Notes: a model not told the origin generated them from the letters alone. Shown: positions 8,977-17,556, numbered from the stretch's first letter. The stretch: 64,000 nucleotides of DNA from Natronorubrum texcoconense (GCF_900100335.1 NZ_FNFE01000008.1:1-64000); one strand, 5' to 3'. Made by a program: numbers and translations.

Positions 8977-10569
8977 TCACTCCATGTAGCCGAGGCCCTT
9001 CAGCCGATCCTCGACCTCTCCGAAGTCGTCGTCGACCTCCTCGTCGGTGCCGCCCTGTGAGACGCCCGTCCGTTCGACCTTCGTCGATGCGGGAGTCGTC
9101 TCCTCGTCGAACGCGTCGAAGAGGACGCGACCGTCTGCGTTCTTCGGGACCGGTTTGCCGATGCCGTGAAGCAGTGTTGGCGCGATGTCGACGACGCGCG
9201 CCCCGCGAAGCTCCGCCCCGGCGTCGATCGACGGTCCGCGACAGAGGACGATCCCCTCCTTGCGGTGGCTCGCGTCGTAGTTGCCGGTGTCGCCGGTCGG
9301 CTCGTCGGTGAGCGCGTTTCGGGCCTCGTAGACGCCCCGTCCGTTGACGATCAGGTCGGGCGAGTCGTCGTCGGTCGGGAACAGTTCGTCGCCGTCGAAC
9401 ACCTTGAGCATCGGCTCGCCGTCGTCGTCGGTCACCGACTCAAAGAGGTCGGTGAGTTCGTCTTTGATCGCCGGCACCTGGCTCGGATCGACGACCCCGC
9501 TGTCGAAGCGTTCGGTGTCGTTGACGTACAGGCAGCCGGCGCCGTGGACGAACGCGACGGTCTTCTCGTAGTCGACGTCGTAGAGGGCGTGATCGCCCGG
9601 GATCTGCTCGGCAACGGTGTCGACGATCGACCGGGGCAGCGTCGAGACGATCTTCTCCTCTGAGATGCCGACCCGCTCGAGCGCGTCCGTGATCCGGTCC
9701 CGGGAGATGCCGAGACTCGAGAGCGCGCCGCGGGTCCCCTCGTCTTCCTCTCGGAAGAGGTAGCCGTCCTGTTCGAGGATGTGGTTGACGTAAACCAGTT
9801 CCTCGATCGGCCCGAAGCCGTGGTCGGAGACGGTGTAGAGGTCGGCGTCGTGCTCGTCCGTGTAGTCCATCACCTCGCCGAGGATGTCGTCGAGTTTCTT
9901 GTAGTGATCCAGCAGCCGGTCCATATCCCAGATGAGGTGCTGGAATCGGTCGGGCGCGGTGAAGACGAAAAAGAACAGCCCCCAGTCGTCGCCGGCTTTC
10001 TCCATCTGGAGCTGCATCAGTTCGCGCCGGTTCTCGAGCATGTCGTCGACCGCGACCTCGAACTCGTCGAGTCGGTCCGCGTAGTCGGGGTAATCCAGGC
10101 TGATCTCGTAGTCGGGGATTCGGGACTCGATCTCGTCTTTTAGCTCGGGCGGGTGCGTGTACTCCTTCTCGGTCGATGGGGTCATCATGCCGGTGACCAT
10201 CGTCCCGTCGATGGCTTTGGCCGGATACGTCATCGGGACGTTGCCGACGTGGGCTGGCGAGAGCTGCTCCCAGAGCGTCGGTTGTTGCATATCGTAGCTG
10301 GTGTACATCTCGTGCGTATAGTTCGACGAGAGGTTCTGGAAGCCGTAGAGACCGTGCTTGTCGGGCCAGACGCCCGTCGCGATGGTCGGCCACGCCAGCG
10401 GCGTCGTCGCCGGCTGGGTGCTCTCGAGGGTGCCGGAGGCGCCCTCTTCGCGCATCCGGGCGAAGTTCGGGAGCTCGCCCTCGTCGCTCCATTGTTCGAT
10501 GAGTCTCCACGGTACGCCGTCGAATCCGAGCACGAATGCGCGCTCGGCTGTCTGGGAAGACCTGCTCAT
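8977..10569 (-). CDS. Alkaline phosphatase superfamily protein (type I phosphodiesterase/sulfatase-like)
   Basis: 530 residues. The start of the fold is LGFDGVPW (metal-binding Asp17). It is followed by TTPLAWPTIATG, whose Thr (T55 or T56) is the expected nucleophile, and later YTVSDHGFGP provides the DxH metal ligands. There is no signal peptide, so it probably acts in the cytoplasm or on the inner face of the membrane. The C-terminus ends in EDRLKGLGYME, closely matching the tail of the second family member at 34190-35815. Enzymes of this type hydrolyse phosphodiester, phosphonate or sulfate esters; in a glycan locus the substrate may be a lipid- or nucleotide-linked sugar. An ATAACAAA box lies 59 bp upstream of the ATG. 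Confidence 0.85.
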   Translation of the reverse strand: MSRSSQTAERAFVLGFDGVPWRLIEQWSDEGELPNFARMREEGASGTLESTQPATTPLAWPTIATGVWPDKHGLYGFQNLSSNYTHEMYTSYDMQQPTLWEQLSPAHVGNVPMTYPAKAIDGTMVTGMMTPSTEKEYTHPPELKDEIESRIPDYEISLDYPDYADRLDEFEVAVDDMLENRRELMQLQMEKAGDDWGLFFFVFTAPDRFQHLIWDMDRLLDHYKKLDDILGEVMDYTDEHDADLYTVSDHGFGPIEELVYVNHILEQDGYLFREEDEGTRGALSSLGISRDRITDALERVGISEEKIVSTLPRSIVDTVAEQIPGDHALYDVDYEKTVAFVHGAGCLYVNDTERFDSGVVDPSQVPAIKDELTDLFESVTDDDGEPMLKVFDGDELFPTDDDSPDLIVNGRGVYEARNALTDEPTGDTGNYDASHRKEGIVLCRGPSIDAGAELRGARVVDIAPTLLHGIGKPVPKNADGRVLFDAFDEETTPASTKVERTGVSQGGTDEEVDDDFGEVEDRLKGLGYME

Positions 10570-10627
10570 GATTGGATATCTGAGACGTTGGGGACGTCTG
10601 CTGTGCTGGAAGTTACTGGTTGTCGGC

Positions 10628-10635
10628 TTTGTTAT
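10628..10635 (-). promoter_or_regulatory. ATAACAAA promoter-like octamer
   Basis: Minus-strand CCCCATAACAAAGCC, 59 bp before the ATG at 10569. It belongs to the shared set upstream of surface-glycan genes. If it acts as a TATA box it would give a leader of about 30 nt. Confidence 0.45.
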
Positions 10636-10783
10636 GGGGAGATTTCATCCACCGTCCGGACGATGGCCGGCGAATTTGCTCGATTTGTTGTCGAATGTCG
10701 CTCCCTATCGTGTTCCAATATACCACGCCTATATCCGGCCACTATACGTCAGCGAGAACCCCGTCGCCCGTAACAGGCCACCC

Positions 10784-10791
10784 ATAACAAA
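10784..10791 (+). promoter_or_regulatory. ATAACAAA promoter-like octamer
   Basis: Plus-strand CACCCATAACAAAACTA. Its end lies 26 bp before an ATG at 10817 that opens a 15-codon leader ORF, and 54 bp before the first possible start of the deacetylase. Confidence 0.5.
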
Positions 10792-10816
10792 ACTATTCGT
10801 CGGGTAGCTGTGACGT

Positions 10817-10864
10817 ATGAGACGGATTCACCCGCCGTATCCTGGTGGTGACTGCCGTGGGTAG
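10817..10864 (+). CDS. Possible 15-codon leader ORF overlapping the deacetylase start
   Basis: The ATG at 10817 encodes MRRIHPPYPGGDCRG and stops at TAG 10862-10864, in a different frame from the deacetylase and overlapping its candidate GTG starts at 10845, 10848 and 10857. The ATG falls at the position predicted for a leaderless start from the ATAACAAA box. It may couple translation of the two frames. It could also be chance. Confidence 0.3.
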   Translation: MRRIHPPYPGGDCRG

Positions 10865-11807
10865 CGTCGTTATCTCCCTCGACGCGGAACTCGGCTGGGG
10901 CTTTCACGATCTCGAGGACCCGCCGGACGACCGCGTCGAATCGGGCCGCCGCGGCTGGAACGTCATGCTCGAACTCTTAGACGAGTTCGACGTCCCCGCG
11001 ACGTGGGCCGTCGTCGGCCACCTCATGCTCGAGGACTGTGACGGTCGCCACGCCGACCACCCGGCCCCGCCGGGCTGGTTCGATCGCGAACGCGGCTCGT
11101 GGCGCGACCGCGAGGACCTTCGGTTCGCTCCAGACCTCGTCACCGATATTCTCCGGGCCGACGCCGACCACGAGTTCGCGAGCCACTCGTTCTCCCACGT
11201 TCTCTTCGGCGGTGAGGAGACGGATCACGAACTGGCCGACGCCGAACTCGAGCGGGCGATCGAGATCGCCGACATCTGGGATCAGTCGATCGACTCGTTC
11301 GTCTACCCGCGCAACGACGTGGGCCACCGGGACGTCCTCGCGGATCACGGACTCTCGGCCTACCGCGGCAAATCTCCGACCAGAGACGGCGTCCGCGGCG
11401 TCGTCGACACGACGCTCCGGGATCAGTCGATGATCGTCGAGCCCGAAGTCGACGAGTACGGGCTCGTCAACGTCCCGGCCTCGATGTTCCTCTTCGGGTT
11501 CGAGGGGCCGGCGCGGACCGTCGCCGAGTCGATTTGGACCGATCCCATGCTCGAACTCGCTCGGCAGGGCATCGACGACGCGGTCGACGCCGACGGCGTC
11601 TTCCACATGTGGCTGCACCCGAACAACCTGACGAGCGAACGGGATGACCGTCGGATGCGAGCGATCCTCGCGTACCTCGAGCGGCGACGCGCCGAGACGG
11701 ATCTCACGGTCGAAACGATGGCGGACGTCGCTCGACGGGTTCAGGGGTTTGCGGGAACCGACGTCACGGAGCGGATCGACGGACAGATTCCGGCGAGCGG
11801 TAACTGA
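10845..11807 (+). CDS. Polysaccharide deacetylase (NodB-like)
   Basis: 320 residues if it starts at GTG 10845; GTG 10857 would give 316 and places VGSVVISLDAE at the N-terminus. SLDAELGWGF holds the catalytic Asp of NodB motif 1, and FASHSFSH gives the HxxxH metal site of motif 2. YPRNDVGH and the late FHMWLHPNN fit the remaining barrel motifs. The family removes N- or O-acetyl groups from polysaccharides or lipid-linked sugars using a divalent metal. No signal sequence is visible, so a cytoplasmic, lipid-linked or nucleotide-linked substrate is more likely than an external polymer. It is the first gene on this strand before the Gfo/Idh operon. Confidence 0.85.
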   Translation: MVTAVGSVVISLDAELGWGFHDLEDPPDDRVESGRRGWNVMLELLDEFDVPATWAVVGHLMLEDCDGRHADHPAPPGWFDRERGSWRDREDLRFAPDLVTDILRADADHEFASHSFSHVLFGGEETDHELADAELERAIEIADIWDQSIDSFVYPRNDVGHRDVLADHGLSAYRGKSPTRDGVRGVVDTTLRDQSMIVEPEVDEYGLVNVPASMFLFGFEGPARTVAESIWTDPMLELARQGIDDAVDADGVFHMWLHPNNLTSERDDRRMRAILAYLERRRAETDLTVETMADVARRVQGFAGTDVTERIDGQIPASGN

Positions 11808-11930
11808 CGGCTATCGTTCCCGCCAGTGACGGTTGTTCTCAGCTGAACCGCCCGCCGTCCCGGCACCTCGAGCGCCCACCGGCGGAACGAATGCAGGTGC
11901 TACCCGCCAGCTCTCGTCGGTATGGCGACG

Positions 11931-11938
11931 ATAACAAA
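11931..11938 (+). promoter_or_regulatory. ATAACAAA promoter-like octamer at TATA position
   Basis: Plus-strand GACGATAACAAAGCC ends 28 bp before the ATG at 11966, the spacing of a TATA box for a leaderless transcript. It supports 11966 as the start and a promoter for the three-gene operon. Confidence 0.55.
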
Positions 11939-11965
11939 GCCCGCTGCTGGTCCGTTTTCGACCGA

Positions 11966-13069
11966 ATGGCTCCACCCTTTCTCGACCGGTGGTCCGACTC
12001 GAGCGCGCTGCAACTCGGCGTTCTCGGTGTCGGAAACATCGGCATGGTACATCTGAAGTCCGCGCTCGCGATGCCCGGCGTCGACGTCGTCGCGGCCGCC
12101 GACGCGATGCCGGCGAACCGCGACAAGGCCGCTAGCGCCGGCGCGACCCGAACGTACGACGATTACACGACGCTGCTCGAACAGGAGGACCTCGACGCGG
12201 CGGTGGTCGCGTTGCCGCCGTTCCTCCACGCCGACGCGGTCGAGTGCGCCGCCGAGGCCGGCGTCGACGTCTTCGTCGAGAAACCGCTCGCTCGAACGGC
12301 CGCGGAGGCCGAGGCGATGATCGAGACCGCACGCGAGGCGAACATCGCGCTCGGCGTCGACCACACGCTCCGCTACCAGCCGGACATGACGGGCGTCAAG
12401 GAGGCGTACGACGAGGGCAGCGTCGGACACGTCCCCTACGCCTCGATCACGCGACTCAACGATCACCCGCTCGGAAAGCCGCCCGCCGACGAGGCCCCGC
12501 CGGCCTGGCCGATGGATCCCGACGCCGCCGGCGGCGGCTCGCTCATCGAACTCGGCGTCCACTGCTTCGATCTCCTCGAGTGGCTGTTCGGCGACCTCGA
12601 GGTCCAGGACGCGACGATGGGGAAAACGCTCAACATTCCGGCCGAGGACGCCGCGACGGTGTTACTTCGCGCGCCGGAGACGGAGACGACGATCAACCTC
12701 CACTGCGGGACCTACCAGTGGGAACAGCTCCCCGAGGTTAACACCCGACTCCGACTCGAGGGTGTCACGGGGACGATCAGTAACAAGGAGCACATGCCAG
12801 GAAACTTCTACGCGGGCGCGGCCAAGGCTGCACTCTCGAACGTCGCGAGTCGATTCACCGGCGGCGAGCCGGACGTCTTCGGGCCGACGTTCTACCTGCA
12901 GGCCCACTACGACGCGCTAGAAGACTTCTGCGACGCGGTTCGGAACGACGAAGAACCGCCGGTCGGCGGCGAACTCGGCCTGCGAACGCTCGAGTTGGCC
13001 GAAACCGCGTACGAACTCGCAGCCGAAGGCGACGGTGCGGAGCTCGAGCCGCCGGAGGTGATGACGTGA
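11966..13069 (+). CDS. Gfo/Idh/MocA-family NAD(P)-dependent oxidoreductase
   Basis: 367 residues from the ATG at 11966, 28 bp after an ATAACAAA box; an earlier in-frame ATG at 11891 would lie upstream of that box. The N-terminus has the dinucleotide motif GVLGVGNIGMVH. VFVEKPLARTAAEA contains the family's EKP motif with the catalytic Lys, and GGGSLIELGVHCFDLLEWLFG holds the conserved Asp/His pair of the substrate domain. These enzymes oxidise or reduce sugars at a ring hydroxyl, commonly to 3-keto or 2-keto-3-amino sugars in surface-glycan pathways. It overlaps the DUF362 gene by 4 bp (GTGA), indicating translational coupling. Confidence 0.9.
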   Translation: MAPPFLDRWSDSSALQLGVLGVGNIGMVHLKSALAMPGVDVVAAADAMPANRDKAASAGATRTYDDYTTLLEQEDLDAAVVALPPFLHADAVECAAEAGVDVFVEKPLARTAAEAEAMIETAREANIALGVDHTLRYQPDMTGVKEAYDEGSVGHVPYASITRLNDHPLGKPPADEAPPAWPMDPDAAGGGSLIELGVHCFDLLEWLFGDLEVQDATMGKTLNIPAEDAATVLLRAPETETTINLHCGTYQWEQLPEVNTRLRLEGVTGTISNKEHMPGNFYAGAAKAALSNVASRFTGGEPDVFGPTFYLQAHYDALEDFCDAVRNDEEPPVGGELGLRTLELAETAYELAAEGDGAELEPPEVMT

Positions 13070-14007
13070 GCGTTCACGTCGCCGGTATCGACGCCGCAGA
13101 CCGACGCGGCGGGTGGATCGCCGACACCGACGCGCGACTCGCGTCGTTCGAGTCGCCGGCTCGGTCCGTCCTCGAGCCCTACGTCAGTTCGCTCACCGCG
13201 GCGGATCGAATCACGATCGTCCCCGACGCTCACTACCCGTTCCACCCCTCCACGGGGATGGTCACCGACCCCGCCGTCGTCGGCTCGATCGCCGATCACC
13301 TCGCGGGCTGGACGGAGGCCGACGTCGCCGTCGCCGGAGCGAGCGACGACCGCATCGCGTTCGACCGGACCGCCGAGTATCTGAGCTACCCCGACATCGT
13401 CGAGCGCTTCGGCGCCGAGATCGTCGACCTCGCGGACGAGTCGCGGCGCAACAGCGTCGTCACCGTCGACGACGAGCAGGTGTCGGTCTCGGTACCGGAG
13501 CGACTCCTCGACAGCACCGTCGTGGTCGTCCCGACGCTGCGCCCGACCGAATCCGGCCCCGTCGCCGGCGGGATGCGAGCGCTCGGCCGGCTCGTCTCGA
13601 GTGCGGCCGACGCGGAGTCGACTGCGGTCGCGGCGACGCGAACGGTCGAACCCGCCCTTTCGGTGCTGGACGCGACGACCGCGTTCGCCGGCGATCCGAT
13701 CGCGGCGGACACCCTGTTTGCCGGGCCGACACAGCAGGTCGACGCGCTCGCCTCGTCGTTACTCGAGCGATCCATCGATGAGGATCCGGTGCTCCGCGCG
13801 GCGTTCGGCGTGGAAGAGCCGTCGATCACGGTCGAAAACGCCGGCGGGTCCGGTCCCGACGTCGATCTCACGACGCTCAGACGCCGGCTCCCGAATGGGG
13901 CGCTCCCGCCGCGGGACGAGACGCATCCCGCCGTGACGCTCGCGTACCGACTCTACGCGCGGGTGGCCGGCGACGCCGTCCCGCCACAACTCGAGAGTGG
14001 ACGATGA
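13066..14007 (+). CDS. DUF362-like protein
   Basis: 313 residues starting at a GTG that overlaps the stop codon of the oxidoreductase gene. The segment IVPDAHYPFHPSTGMVTDPAVVGSIADHL follows the DUF362 pattern of a conserved first strand, Pro-rich loop and TxPxVV helix. Many DUF362 proteins carry ferredoxin-like cysteines; this one has no cysteine at all, so it is not an iron-sulfur protein. Its function is not known. The fixed position between an oxidoreductase and an SDR enzyme, with overlaps on both sides, suggests one pathway or complex acting on a modified sugar or lipid. Confidence 0.8.
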   Translation: MSVHVAGIDAADRRGGWIADTDARLASFESPARSVLEPYVSSLTAADRITIVPDAHYPFHPSTGMVTDPAVVGSIADHLAGWTEADVAVAGASDDRIAFDRTAEYLSYPDIVERFGAEIVDLADESRRNSVVTVDDEQVSVSVPERLLDSTVVVVPTLRPTESGPVAGGMRALGRLVSSAADAESTAVAATRTVEPALSVLDATTAFAGDPIAADTLFAGPTQQVDALASSLLERSIDEDPVLRAAFGVEEPSITVENAGGSGPDVDLTTLRRRLPNGALPPRDETHPAVTLAYRLYARVAGDAVPPQLESGR

Positions 14008-14975
14008 CCGGGAAGCGAACCGCAGCCGTCACCGGCGCGACGGGCTTTCTCGGCTCGGCGCTCTGTGAGCGCCTGCTCGAGGAGGGCTGGGAGGTCCGCG
14101 GGCTCAGCCGCCCCACGTCGGATCGGCCGGATCTCGAGGAGATCGACTGGTACGTCGGCGATCTCTTCGACGACGAGACGCTGCGCGAACTGGTCGACGG
14201 CGCGGACACCGTCTTCCACCTCGCCGGCATCGGGCTCTGGAGCGCCGGCCCCGAGACCGTCCATCGGGTCAATGCTGACGGCACCGAGCGGGTCCTCGAG
14301 GCCTGCCGCGACAGCGACGTCGGCCGACTCGTCTTCACCAGCACGTCCGGCACGCGCCGACCGTCGGGCGACGACGACTTTGCCGACGAGACGGACGTCG
14401 CGGAGCCGATCGGCGCCTACCAGGAATCGAAGGCGGAGGCCGAGCGACTGGTCGACGAGTACGCCGTGACGGGTGGCGACGCCGTTACCGTTCACCCGAC
14501 CTCGATCTTCGGTCCCGGCGACGAGGAGTTCACCGCCCAGTTGCTGGCGATGGGACTCGAGCCCACGATGCCGGCGTACCTGCCCGGCGGGCTGAGCATC
14601 GTCGGCGTCTCGGACGTCGTCGACGGCCTGCTCCTGGCCGACGAACGGGGAACCAGCGGCGAACACTACATCCTCGGCGGCGAGAACCTGACGTTCGATC
14701 AGGCGGTCTCCCGGATCGCCCACGCGACCGACGGCTCGCCGGCCCGGATTCCGGTCCCGGCGATGGCGATTCACGCGGCCGGGCCGGTCGCCGAAGCCGC
14801 CAGCGCCGTCGCCGACGTCCGCGTGTTCCCCTTCGACCGACAGATGGCCAAACTCGCGACCAAGCGGATGTTCTACACCTCGAGAAAGGCGGAGCGCGAA
14901 CTCGGCTACGAGTACCAGCCGATCGAGGCCCACTTACCGGAGACGATGGCGTGGTATCGGGCGGACGTGCAGTAG
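14004..14975 (+). CDS. NAD-dependent epimerase/dehydratase (extended SDR)
   Basis: 323 residues. GATGFLGSALCERLLEEGWEV is the glycine-rich NAD(P) motif of extended SDRs. VFHLAGIGLWS follows at the usual place, and the active-site triad region has FTSTSGTRR with YQESK (YxxxK). The length matches UDP-sugar epimerases, 3-beta-HSD-like enzymes and flavonol-reductase-like SDRs; the HSD-like branch is suggested by the C-terminal PAMAIHAAGP helix region. It overlaps the DUF362 gene by 4 bp (ATGA) and is the last gene of the three-gene operon. Substrate unknown. Confidence 0.88.
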   Translation: MTGKRTAAVTGATGFLGSALCERLLEEGWEVRGLSRPTSDRPDLEEIDWYVGDLFDDETLRELVDGADTVFHLAGIGLWSAGPETVHRVNADGTERVLEACRDSDVGRLVFTSTSGTRRPSGDDDFADETDVAEPIGAYQESKAEAERLVDEYAVTGGDAVTVHPTSIFGPGDEEFTAQLLAMGLEPTMPAYLPGGLSIVGVSDVVDGLLLADERGTSGEHYILGGENLTFDQAVSRIAHATDGSPARIPVPAMAIHAAGPVAEAASAVADVRVFPFDRQMAKLATKRMFYTSRKAERELGYEYQPIEAHLPETMAWYRADVQ

Positions 14976-15002
14976 CGTCGAACGTCGTTCTAAACCGGCT
15001 TC

Positions 15003-15440
15003 TCACGGCGGATTTTCGGTCGCGTTCAGGATCGACGGATCGTCCGCCTCGAGGGCGTTCCACCAGCACGCGAGTACGGCGAGCGTGACCAGTTCGGGCT
15101 CCTCGTGCGCGATGCACGACTCGCGATGAGCGGACGGGTTCTCGGGCGGGTGGAAGTGTTTCTCCGGATACCGCGACGTTGGACGGATCTCCCAGCCGAA
15201 TCGGAACTCGAGGTCGCGCTCGCCGTAGTGGTACTTGTAGCCGTGGTTGGTCCACCACTGAACGTCGAACCGGCTGCTGTCCGCGTCGAATCCGGTGCCG
15301 ATCGAGAGGCGTAACTCGACTGGGTCGATAGCGTTCGGCACGTACTCCGTGGCCGTCACCAGTCCGTCCAGCCGATCGCGGAAGACGCGTTCGACGGTTT
15401 GCAACGCATCCCAGTCGATCGGACCGCGTTCCTCAGGCAT
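15003..15440 (-). CDS. TumE-like toxin (DUF6516-type), putative
   Basis: 145 residues from the ATG at 15440, which overlaps the end of the upstream HTH gene by 8 bp; an earlier ATG at 15464 is possible. The central part (VELRLSIG, then WWTNHGYKYHYGER, FRFGWE and KHFHPPENP) resembles the TumE toxin pattern: a YxYH strand, an arginine strand and a histidine-rich HFH motif. The tandem with an HTH gene just upstream fits a toxin-antitoxin module, although haloarchaeal members of this pair have hardly been studied. The family assignment comes from motif memory and is tentative. Confidence 0.6.
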   Translation of the reverse strand: MPEERGPIDWDALQTVERVFRDRLDGLVTATEYVPNAIDPVELRLSIGTGFDADSSRFDVQWWTNHGYKYHYGERDLEFRFGWEIRPTSRYPEKHFHPPENPSAHRESCIAHEEPELVTLAVLACWWNALEADDPSILNATENPP

Positions 15441-16026
15441 TCTTTTCGACGGCGCCGTCTTCACCGGTGCTCATCGCATCGACGAATCGCGTCTCCTTGA
15501 ACGAGAGCGCCGTCTTCGCGAACGCGAGGTTTCGGCGCGTCGTCTTCCACCGCGAGCGGTCGTCCCATCCTGCCTCGTCGTCCGGCTCTAAACCGTCGAC
15601 GAGCTCTTCCGGACTCGTCGCTCCGTACTCGTCTTCGAACTCCCGGACCCGCGTTTTCATCTCTCGGATTGAACGCTCGAGTTCCGTCCGCGAGTGCTCG
15701 TTAGCGAGCTGTTGGACGCGCTCGAGCCGTCGCTGATCGGGATCGCGTCGAAACTGCGTGGCGTTCCCGGTCTCGTTCGTCGACGCGCGTCCGGACTCGG
15801 CCAGGGCGAGGAGATGTTTTCGAGCGGTCGGCTCCGAGACGCGGGCTCGATTCGCAATCTCGCTCGCACTCTGCCACTCGGTCGTCCGCCCGAGCACCGC
15901 GTCGACGCGTTCGAACGCCGTCGTCGCGGCTTTCCACTCCCGTTCGGCGGCGTCGTTTACGTCACCCTGGGCGCCCGTCTCCGGAAACGGATCGACGTCG
16001 GACACCTGCGGGTCGCTCCGGTCCAT
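15433..16026 (-). CDS. Winged-helix antitoxin/regulator of the TumE-like pair
   Basis: 197 residues. Residues about 40-95 form a helix-turn-helix (WQSASEIANRARVSEPTARKHL) of the ArsR/DUF7342 style common in haloarchaea. A charged coiled-coil segment follows (LERSIREMKTRVREFEDEY). The TATA-like box 26 bp upstream suggests a leaderless transcript. The gene overlaps the toxin-like gene, so the two proteins are probably made together, with this one repressing the operon. Confidence 0.7.
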   Translation of the reverse strand: MDRSDPQVSDVDPFPETGAQGDVNDAAEREWKAATTAFERVDAVLGRTTEWQSASEIANRARVSEPTARKHLLALAESGRASTNETGNATQFRRDPDQRRLERVQQLANEHSRTELERSIREMKTRVREFEDEYGATSPEELVDGLEPDDEAGWDDRSRWKTTRRNLAFAKTALSFKETRFVDAMSTGEDGAVEKNA

Positions 16027-16048
16027 ACGAACCCCGACGCGCTGTGGA

Positions 16049-16058
16049 AAAATAGTTT
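16049..16058 (-). promoter_or_regulatory. TATA-like box of the TumE-type operon
   Basis: On the minus strand AAACTATTTT, centred about 27 bp before the ATG at 16026 and preceded by GCCCCAAA. The spacing fits a leaderless transcript. Confidence 0.5.
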
Positions 16059-16109
16059 TTGGGGCGGGAAATATACTTTGCCTACGTGGCGTCCGTCACC
16101 CTCGAGCGA

Positions 16110-17075
16110 TCACTCGATCTGCGGCGCGTCCCGAACCTGTTGGGTCGTTTCCCCGGCGACCTGCTCGTAGATCTCGAGTATCTGCTCCGTCGTCCGTTCG
16201 ATGCTCACCTCTTTTGCGGCCTCCCGACCGTTCGAGCGCTCGCCACGTTTGAGGACGTCCATCAGCCCCGTAATCAGTTCCTCGTCGCTGGTTCCGACCC
16301 ACGACGGTTCGACGCGGGCCAACCGTTCCCGCACGTCGCCGACGTCGACGGCAACGACGGGCAGGTTGCAGGCCATCGCCTCCTTGACCGAGTTCGGCGA
16401 TCCCTCGCTGTGGGAGGTCAACAGGAGGGCGTCCGCGGCGTTCATGTAGTCCGGCACGGTGTCGTGGTCGACGCCGTGGACGGTCCGGAGTTCGACCGGT
16501 CGGTCGAGTAAGTTGTCGGCCGCGGTGACGATCCGGCGCGCTCGCGGGTAGTTCTTCACCTCGCGTTCGGGCGGGTAGGGAAACAGCACCTGGTAAGCGT
16601 CGCCGGCGTCGTCCCAGCCGACCCTCTCGCGTGCGCGGTCCTGTGATCCCGGTTGGAACCGCTCGAGATCGACCCCGTCGGGGATCACCCGCGCATCGCG
16701 ACCGAGTTCCTCGCGCATCTCCTCGGACATGACGACGACTTCCTCACACAGCGGCGCACAGAGGCTGCTGACGGGCTTGACGGGTCCGTGTACGTCCGAA
16801 CCCCACAGCGACAGGACCACCGGCGTTCCGAGCTGGGCGAGCGCCATCGGAGCCATCAGCCCGTAGTGGGCGTGGATCAGATCGTAGCCGTTGCTCGACT
16901 CGCTGATGACCTTCGGGACGGTCCGAAGGTAGTCCGTCGGTCCGCGCGCGGTCGTCGCGTCCACGTCGCCGGAGACCGACACCGTCGTAAAAGAGACGCC
17001 GCGGCGCTCGAGTTCGGCCATCTGCTGGTTCATGAACGGTGCGTCCGCGCTGTTCGTGAGGGTGAGGACGTGCAT
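16110..17075 (-). CDS. Glycosyltransferase family 4-like protein
   Basis: 321 residues, somewhat short for GT4 enzymes (commonly 350-400). The N-terminal lobe has HVLTLTNSADAPF and DLIHAHYGLMAP. SLWGSDVHGP follows, then VIPDGVDLERFQPG, the inter-domain motif typical of GT4. SHSEGSPNSVKEAMACNLPVV gives the EX7E nucleotide-sugar site. It is a retaining GT-B enzyme using a nucleotide sugar, presumably cytoplasmic and adding to a lipid-linked glycan. It diverges from the DUF354 gene, and an ATAACAAA box lies 36 bp upstream. Confidence 0.9.
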   Translation of the reverse strand: MHVLTLTNSADAPFMNQQMAELERRGVSFTTVSVSGDVDATTARGPTDYLRTVPKVISESSNGYDLIHAHYGLMAPMALAQLGTPVVLSLWGSDVHGPVKPVSSLCAPLCEEVVVMSEEMREELGRDARVIPDGVDLERFQPGSQDRARERVGWDDAGDAYQVLFPYPPEREVKNYPRARRIVTAADNLLDRPVELRTVHGVDHDTVPDYMNAADALLLTSHSEGSPNSVKEAMACNLPVVAVDVGDVRERLARVEPSWVGTSDEELITGLMDVLKRGERSNGREAAKEVSIERTTEQILEIYEQVAGETTQQVRDAPQIE

Positions 17076-17110
17076 TAGCCGGTTGATCGTCCGCTACCAG
17101 CGGGCGGCGT

Positions 17111-17118
17111 TTTGTTAT
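17111..17118 (-). promoter_or_regulatory. ATAACAAA promoter-like octamer
   Basis: Minus-strand CTCTATAACAAAACG, 36 bp before the ATG at 17075. It belongs to the octamer set in front of glycan genes and would give a leader of only about 10 nt if used as a TATA box. Confidence 0.5.
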
Positions 17119-17522
17119 AGAGCGAACAGCCTGCGAACGACGAGACGCAATCGGTGACTATCTTCGTTTCAGTTGCTGAGAACGGCGCCGTCAGAGGGCG
17201 ATGCTCGAGTTTTTCTTCACGTACTCTTATACGTCGGCGGACACTCCGAACCGATCCGTTCGGTCGCTTCGATCGACCGGCACGTTGGTTACGTACCCGC
17301 TTGCTGTCCGCTGTATCGCTGCTGTCGCGTCGCTGGATCAACTCGCCGACGCGTGACTCGCTCGTCCCGGCGCCGGTATTCGGTGACTGAACCGCGTCCT
17401 GCTGTCGTCCGTCGGAAGTAGCGAATTTCTGATTTCCGTTTTCGGGTCGTTTCTCTCTCGTCGCGACCGCCGTCTATCGGCGCTGAATTTCTCCACAGGC
17501 GATCATATCGGGTAGCTGTACG

Positions 17523-17530
17523 ATTACAAA
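17523..17530 (+). promoter_or_regulatory. Variant octamer ATTACAAA at TATA position
   Basis: Plus-strand ACGATTACAAAGG ends 27 bp before the ATG at 17557. It differs by one base from the ATAACAAA boxes of the neighbouring glycan genes. Confidence 0.4.
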
Positions 17531-17556
17531 GGTTCAGCCTCGGATACAGTCTGTTG

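Larger units (their letters stand above)
17076..17556. other. Divergent promoter region of two glycosyltransferase-like genes
   Basis: About 480 bp. One ATAACAAA-type box lies at each end, facing the flanking genes. The middle holds only Arg-rich frames without coding character, and no repeat or RNA gene was seen. Confidence 0.5.
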
